Source: Chrysomallon squamiferum
Taxonomy: Eukaryota; Mollusca; Gastropoda; Neomphalida; Peltospiridae
DNA length: 64,000 nucleotides
Direction: 5' to 3'
Assembly (NCBI GenBank): GCA_012295275.1
Contig: CM022665.1
Coordinates: 5,686,901-5,750,900 of the forward strand
Shown: one piece after another, positions 57,420 through 64,000 of the stretch
Layout of the letters: each line of letters opens with the position of its first letter
Position numbering within the stretch: position 1 is the stretch's first letter
Program-made: the position numbers and the translations under genes
Notes under the pieces: generated by a model
The model's input: the letters and a program-made list of their open reading frames with translations, nothing else
Database searches by the model: none
What the model was told of the DNA's origin: nothing

Positions 57420-59330
57420 TTTACCTCCTAAATTCACCTGAATAATTTAATTTTATGCATATGTTTCAGCTGTGTCACCTTTTCTTTTTCTAGTATTTCT
57501 ATTTAAATGTATATTTTAATATAAGGGATGTTTTACGTTATTGTTGTCATTGTTATTATCATTAGTAGCAGTACTACTAGTAGCAGTAGAAACAGCTGCA
57601 GTTTTCATACAGCTGTCTTAACAATATAAAAAGTATATAAAATGCTGTATTAGAACTCTTATTTACTTAATGCATTTTTTAAAGTGAATCATTAAGAAAT
57701 AAATTGTTTTCGTATCCTTTAATAGGATGTACGAAAGAAAACCACAGTGATAAGTTATGATAAAACGTAAACTATTTTGTATCACTCTAGTCTGTAATAT
57801 ATAAAGCACACCACGATATCGTTATTTTAATAAGAAATAGATTTTTTTTAAAAAGAGTAATATTTCCGCGTTTTTTTATTGTTTTCGCTGATTTAAAACT
57901 GATATCGCCTTAAAATATTATTATTTAATTAATGTTGACATGTGTGTAAACCTTTTTTTTTAATCACAGTTTTACAAAACGCAGTTAAGGTAATACAAAT
58001 ATTTTATAAATGATTAGATAAATTCGTTGATTTATCATTAAAGATAATTCTACGTAATCAAAGTGTGTTACAGAATTAATTGATTTGTCGTCAGCTGTAA
58101 TTGATATATTGAGTTTCATTACGTTACGACTTGCGTGACGCTCGCTTCAGTGTTAATAACCTGACATGTTATGATTTATTATTTGTTCAAACTGATTTAT
58201 CTGGAGTCCTGGCCTAATAAAAATTAAAGTAAAAAAAATGCAAAAGCACGTATACTAATTTACACATACTGCAGCGCACACTAACGTGATGTGGAAAAGC
58301 ATCACAAGTATTAAAGATAACGTTAGCATTGTAATACATTTATCTATCCTTTATCTTCTTATATTTATTTTATTTTTATTTCTGACAACTGGTTTTGGGT
58401 TTTTTTATTTTTTATTTTTTTATTTTTTTTTAACGAATTTCATTTAATATTACAATTTCTACAAACTGGTATTACCTCCTTTTCAAACACTCTAACCGTC
58501 GTTAACGACTAAACAAAGAAACAACGTAACAAAAAAAAAAAAAAAAAAAAAAAATACAAAGCAAAAAAAAACAAATCTTTAATTTTCAATGTCGATTAAC
58601 GGTAACCAAGAGAAAGAACGGTAAGCCATTAGAAATAACGGTTTCGCTGCAGTCGCAAAACACACACACACACACACCGCATTCCTAACATCGTTGACCT
58701 ATTGAAAATTAATACACGTTTGTAAATTCTCTCTCATTAGCTGTGATTGCATGGGTGGGTCGCCTCCCATTGTGAACGTTCCCAAATTTCACACAGCGAT
58801 GGCGCAACAGCCATTAGTAAAATATGCGCCATTGTTTGAAGAGCTTAAACGCCGTATCGACATCTGTTATCTGATGCTTTTGGAACACTCCTATTGAAAT
58901 TAAAGTGTTTGTTTGGTTGTTATACTACTTGTAGGAGCTATAAGCTACACCCCCTCACCCCCTGTGGGGCCAGCTGAAGGAAGGCAAGAGATTCTGTAAA
59001 CTTGTGACATAAGACGTAGTTAATTTTGTTAGATTTTGGCAGCTGGTTAAAGATGTATGATAAATATGTTCTAAACCGAAACAAGCCGGGCAACTTGTGA
59101 AAAATATTGCGTGGTTATTTTTATTACCAACAAGATTTTATTTATTTTCTATTCCATTTCTATTTTATTCTCTCTTATTCATTTATTTATTTATTTATTT
59201 ATTTTTCATTCTTATTCATTTTTATTCAATATTTTTCTCTGTCTTTTAAGTCGAATTATTAGTAAATGTAAGTTACAATATACAAACAATCAAATCAAAG
59301 AATCATTAAATCAGTGCATTCAGTAAAAAC
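57420..59330. other. Non-coding sequence, no gene seen; less AT-rich patch at 58730-58880
   Basis: Mostly unique AT-rich DNA with an A-run at 58530-58553 and a CA run near 58660. The patch at 58730-58880 (GGGTGGGTCGCCTCCC, GATGGCGCAAC, ATGCGCCATTG) stands out in composition but has no recognisable frame. If the promoter at 56971 is real, this would be first-intron sequence. Confidence 0.45.
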
Positions 59331-59625
59331 GTCCAGATTTGGTATCGAGCCAAAACGAACGACGCACACGCTTGCGTTTGATGCTTACACACTAAACTCC
59401 GCCGCTGAGCTATTTTGTAACCAATTGTGACCGCAAGTCTGACGTGACATTTCGGCTTTTCTCGTTTGGCTGCAACTTGGCTAATCCGAGGATAATGCAG
59501 AACCTTTGTGGGGTGTCCTGTGGAAGCCGCTGGATGCCTCGGATAACACACCCACGTGCAACATTCACCAGCGGTACGTCCGCGCAGAACTGGGACGTCT
59601 TTTTAAAACTCCACAGACTGATGTG
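59330..59625 (-). mobile_element. GC-richer segment with minus-strand tRNA-like A and B boxes
   Basis: On the minus strand TAGCTCAGCGG (59407-59417) fits the Pol III A box and GGCTCGATACC (59346-59356) the B box, about 50 nt apart. This is a possible head of another SINE family whose body would extend to lower coordinates. The adjoining 59440-59620 (CCGCTGGATGCCTCGG, ACCAGCGGTACGTCCGCG) is equally GC-rich and unassigned; short frames on both strands have no recognised domain. Confidence 0.35.
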
Positions 59626-59627
59626 AA

Positions 59628-59692
59628 GAAGAAGAAGAAGAAGAAAACGAAAAAAAAAAAAAAAAAGAAAGAAAGAGAACTGAGAGTCTTCA

Positions 59693-59722
<30 letters not shown>
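59628..59722. repeat. (GAA)n, A-run and (TA)n
   Basis: GAAGAA-type triplets, an A-rich tract, then about 13 TA units. Confidence 0.85.
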
Positions 59723-59724
<2 letters not shown>

Positions 59725-59729
59725 CTCCA

Positions 59730-60678
59730 TCACAGTTTAAAAGACTATAATTATATTTACGACGCTACTTTCCATGAATTAAATTTTTTCCTATGTACAG
59801 TTTTTAATAAAATAATCCTTCCCCATAGCCATCATTATCTTCATCATCATTTTTTTTTTTTTAACTTTCATGACACGTATTGTCTTTCTCTATATGAGCT
59901 CTTTGTGTTGTATTTCGTTTCAACCAGTACTCAACGAACGGTGTATCAAAATGGTAATACAAAAATGTCATAAAAATAACCATATTCAGGTGGTGCGCTC
60001 TCCCCTATCATGTTTGATCAACCTTCATTTTTTAATTAATGAAAGTCATCTCATATTAATTTTAACGTGTTGATGGCGCTCCTTTTTTTTAATTATTTTT
60101 TTATCGTCCTTGTGTGAAACAGCTTGTAAATAATAACCTTTAATGCGCGTATACCTTTTAAAATGTTTTTACGTGTCCTTAAACTAACCTGAAAGCATTC
60201 ATTAAAAAAAAAAAAAAAAAAAAGGCTGTGGGAAGGGTAGCAGACGGCTATTATTTACTTCATCCAGTGCTAAAAATATGTCTTTGAAATGCGAAGTTCA
60301 AGCAGACTGTTTTGTTACACAATGCCAGAGTCTAAGATGCATGTTTAAGCTGACTTTTAGTAAGTTAGTCAGAAAATCACAGCTTCACAAACTGCTGTTA
60401 AGACGAGTTGTTTTATTACTGCGCCGTACAGACTGGTAGTTCCTTAAACATGCTTTCACAAACAATGTGACACAAATAATTTCCTTTTGGCCAAACGCTT
60501 TTATGTATTCTTAACACGGCAAAGTATTCTTTTTAACTTTTAGTTTAAACCTTTTAATGTTGAACCTCTGTTGTTTAGTTTTGTTTTGTGTCGTTATAGT
60601 TCTTATTTTATTGTTATTGTTGCTGTTGCTGCTGCTGTTGTTGTTATTGTTGATATTTAAAATACTTTTGATGCCCTA

Positions 60679-60711
<33 letters not shown>

Positions 60712-60765
60712 ATCAACAATTGTTTCGTTAATATACGAATTAAAATAAAAATCATAATTTTCATT

Positions 60766-60797
<32 letters not shown>

Positions 60798-61440
60798 TGC
60801 ATAATTATCTGATGATTTTTACACCCCACAAAAAAAAGTCAACAACATAATTCCTGTGATTATAATCAGTTATTTACATTTCTTACACCGCAAAATACTA
60901 CTTTTTTTCTCTTTTAGAAAAAAACAAAATGTTTAAATACTTTCATGTCCCGTTAACCTCGGCGACATTTAACAATAGAAAACAACCCAGAATGTCAAAG
61001 CCTTAAAAAGAAAGAAAGAAAGAAATCTAGTTTCTTTTGTTGCAGCTTCTCTTCAGAAGTCCTCACTCGAATTATTTAGACTATTGCTCGATGACTCAGC
61101 TCTCGAAGTTCAGTGAATGGTTTCGTTTTTTTGTGTTTTTTTTTTTACAATCAGCGAAATCCCAGTCTTTGTAACGACAGTTCAGGCACAAATGTCGAGA
61201 TGTCATCTGAATGCGTTTGAGAGAGAACACTGTGTAGCAAATAACTGCCTAATGACTAATGTCAAACAGCATGTCACAATGTATTCATTCGTTTCACGAG
61301 AGTGTTCGACAATAAGGGTAGATGTAAAGCAGTCAGAGACGTCTGCATCTCTATTCACAACGTGAAGTCTTCAAAGATACTCAAAACGTAAGATAAGATG
61401 ATTCAACGCGAAGTGTTCAGAAATACTCTCTGAGCGATAA
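59730..61440. other. Non-coding sequence, no gene seen; poly(A)/poly(T) runs
   Basis: A-run at about 60204-60223, T-run at 60679-60704 and A-run at 60769-60790 within ordinary AT-rich DNA. An 82-codon frame at 61117-61365 has no recognised motif. Confidence 0.45.
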
Positions 61441-61479
61441 GATGATTCGAGAATATTTCTTCTTTCTTTCTGTCTTTCA

Positions 61480-61685
61480 AGCTTTTTCTTCTTCTTCTTC
61501 TTCACATTCTTTCAATCATTCTGTTCCGTGCTATTCTGCTGATTGTTGTTGTTGTTGTTCTTCATCATCATCATCATCATCATCATTTTCTTCTTCATCT
61601 TACCATTCTTATTTTCTCCATTATTTTAATCACCATCTTCTTCTTTTTTATTGTTATCATCATCATCATCATTATTATTATTATA
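61480..61685. repeat. (TTC)n/(TCA)n/(ATT)n trinucleotide region
   Basis: Interrupted TTC, GTT, ATC and ATT triplets. The open frame across it is Ser/His/Tyr low-complexity. Confidence 0.85.
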
Positions 61686-61689
61686 AAGG

Positions 61690-62750
61690 ACTTATTATAA
61701 TTATCACAGAAGGGAACTCTAGAACTTTCGCTATCTGTTCAAAACACTGTTAAGGTTAGTATTTCAGAGAGTTAATTAGAAAAGAAGAAAAAAAAATAGA
61801 GCTCTATAGTGTGGTCAAACATTTGACCAGTTTGACTAAAGTTTTGATAGCTATATTATGTGAAACTTACAACAGACTGGACCATCAAGGTCACAGACCA
61901 TGACAGATTGTGTTTAAACAAGCACTGAAAACAGTTCCATGTGAATGCATGGGTGAACAGCGACAAACAGAAATGATTAACGGAATCAGCGTGTGAAGTA
62001 CACGAGGTGAGACATTTCTAGATGTGTGTCACGGATTTCATTGTAGTTTCAGTTCAGCAGTGCAGTCATCAAGTCAGAATTTTTACAACACTTTCAACAA
62101 CTGTACTTTCATTCAGTTTAAATCAACGTATTTCTAAACGAACACTTCTCTGTCTAAACGTGAAGAAAAAAAATATTCAAAATCTTCCTCTTTTTTTTTC
62201 ACTTTTGTTCGTGCGTGCATGTTTGTTTGTTTATTTGCGCGTGTATTTCGTTTTTTTTTTTTTTTGTGTGTTTTTTTTTTGGTAGTATACCTTTGTATCT
62301 GACACTGACGCGCTTCTGACGGAAGCATATTTTATATATGACATGTTTTAATAAATCACGAGTATAATTAAAGAAGGTGACTTATAAGCGGGAAGTTGGT
62401 GATGTTTCTAACTCCGCCTACGCTGTGTGAGGTGACCTTCCAGAGCATAAAAGTGTGAAACATAAAAGTGATAATTTAATACCTACCCACGCACAAATTC
62501 TTCCACAATGCAGAAGAAGAAGAAAAAAAAAAAAAAAAAAAAAAAAAGAAATTCCCTAAAGTTTAGTTTACTGTGATTTGATGGATGTTGCTTTTATTTT
62601 ATTTGTTCTGTTTGCTCCGTTTTGTTTTTAGTCTAAGGTGCTTTAATGAAGTTTTTATTACCTTGTTTCGCTTGTTTTTAGTTTGTTCTCTTTTATTGCA
62701 TTGCAGCACTGTGCTCAGATTTGCATTCCTTTACCTTCAATATATCTGTC
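61690..62750. other. Non-coding sequence, no gene seen
   Basis: Mixed unique sequence with T-runs at about 62250-62279 and an A-run at 62525-62547. A GC-box-like CTCCGCC at 62412 and ATAAAA at 62447 are too weak to call a promoter. Confidence 0.4.
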
Positions 62751-62947
62751 TGTACATCTAACAGTCTATCTGTCTCTCTCTCTTTCTTAACGTCCGTTTT
62801 TCTCTCTGTCTATCTACTTACCTTCCTGTCTGTCTACCGATCTGCCTGCTAGTCTCTGTCTCTCTATCTGTCTGTTTACTTACCTTCTCTGTCTGTTTAT
62901 CTATCTATCTATTTATCTATCCATCTGTCTGTCTATCTGTCTATCTG

Positions 62948-62978
<31 letters not shown>

Positions 62979-63060
62979 GTCTGTCTGTTTACTTACCTTC
63001 TCTGTCTGTTTATCTATCTATCTATTTATCTATCCATCTGTCTGTCTATCTGTCTATCTG

Positions 63061-63107
<47 letters not shown>

Positions 63108-63279
63108 GTCTGTCTGTTTCTTACCTTTCTGTCTGTTTGTCTGTCTGTTTCCATCTGTCTGTCTATCTGTCTATCTTACCTTCTATCTATCTGTTTATCT
63201 ATCTATCTATCTATCTATTTATCTATCCATCTGTCTGTTTATCTATCTATCTACTTTTATCTATCCATCTGTCTGTCTA

Positions 63280-63315
<36 letters not shown>

Positions 63316-63380
63316 TCTATCTGTCTGTCTGTTTACTTACCTTCTCTGTCTGTTTATCTATCTATCTATTTATCTATCCA

Positions 63381-63451
<71 letters not shown>

Positions 63452-63583
63452 GTCTGTCTGTCTGTTTACTTACCTTCTCTGTCTGTTTATCTATCTATTT
63501 ATTTATCTATCCATCTGTCTGTCTATCTATCTATCTATCTGTCTATCTGTCTATCTCTGTCTGTTTATCTTTCTATCAATCCA

Positions 63584-63619
<36 letters not shown>

Positions 63620-63671
63620 TTTATCTATTACCTTCTCTGTCTGTTTATCTATCTATTTATCTATCCATCTG

Positions 63672-63708
<37 letters not shown>

Positions 63709-63731
63709 ATCTATCTGTCTGTCTGTCTGTC

Positions 63732-63763
<32 letters not shown>

Positions 63764-63808
63764 TCTGTCTGTCTGTCTGTCTTGTCTGTCTGTCTGTTTG
63801 TCTGTTGA
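62750..63808. repeat. ~1.05-kb TCTA/TCTG tetranucleotide array with higher-order structure
   Basis: TCTA and TCTG units are arranged in blocks separated by a recurring ACTTACCTTCTCTGTCTG spacer (near 62878, 62991, 63335, 63468, and a shortened one at 63628). Block lengths are about 115-160 bp. A 4-bp unit keeps frames open and makes a 223-codon frame of Leu-Ser-Ile-Tyr-like repeats; this is not a gene. Confidence 0.95.
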
Positions 63809-64000
63809 CTTATTTTCTCCTTTTTTTTCTGATATAATCTATGAGCAATTACAAAAGAAAAGGCAAACCTCCCACCCAAAAAAAAAAGACAACCCCAGAT
63901 CTGTTCATTTACAAGTTATTTTTATATATATCTGAAATTTCGGTGACTAAGAATGCCTAATGAGAATTGTTTTTCTCTCTCTCTCTTTCAAATGGTTTAT
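63809..64000. other. Window end, unique AT-rich sequence
   Basis: No feature seen beyond a short A-run and a TC run near the end. Confidence 0.5.

Noticed and set aside
62405-62460. Promoter with GC box and TATA-like ATAAAA
   Set aside because: Only two weak motifs in AT-rich DNA, with no exon or donor following.
63137-63808. 223-codon open frame rich in Leu-Ser-Ile-Tyr
   Set aside because: It is the translation of a TCTA/TCTG array; a 4-bp repeat leaves frames open and gives a four-residue period. No start context, splice structure or non-repeat protein sequence.

Overview
The window is eukaryotic nuclear DNA, most likely from a mollusc (gastropod or bivalve-like). The exons are short, the introns are long and very AT-rich with GT..AG borders, and microsatellites are extremely dense. 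It also holds decayed tRNA-derived SINE copies whose body resembles a SINE family widespread in molluscs; that match is from memory, not a database search. There is no bacterial gene organisation.

The left half (997-33299, + strand) is one gene, for which I could assemble 32 coding exons by hand. It encodes the C-terminal 1,923 residues of a receptor-type protein tyrosine phosphatase of the R3 subtype (PTPRB/PTPRJ/Drosophila Ptp10D-like). In order it has 15 fibronectin type III (FN3) domains, a longer juxtamembrane FN3-like domain with a dibasic RGKR site, one transmembrane helix (exon at 21967), a basic stop-transfer sequence, a single cytoplasmic PTP catalytic domain (WPDFGVP and [10 protein letters not shown]), and a short tail with a YANV motif. 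Exon phases are consistent throughout, and the summed coding length of 5,772 nt is divisible by three and ends in TGA. The 5' end (signal peptide, promoter, further FN3 domains) lies before the window.

Introns hold SINE fragments, a ~1.07-kb element with 20/22-matching terminal inverted repeats in the last intron, a GC-richer repeat insert with an internal direct duplication, and several local duplications. The presumed 3' UTR and downstream region (33300 to ~38260) carries a ~41-bp minisatellite, a cluster of AATAAA signals and a plausible final polyadenylation site.

The right half (~38.3-64 kb) has no coding region I can support. It is a mosaic of microsatellites, SINE copies (one with an opposite-strand partner 0.9 kb away), degenerate tandem repeats and small GC-richer islets. 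One islet (56.97-57.26 kb) looks like a TATA/CRE promoter with first-exon splice donors for a + strand gene whose coding exons would lie beyond the window. The last kilobase (62.75-63.81 kb) is a TCTA/TCTG array that creates a spurious 223-codon open frame.
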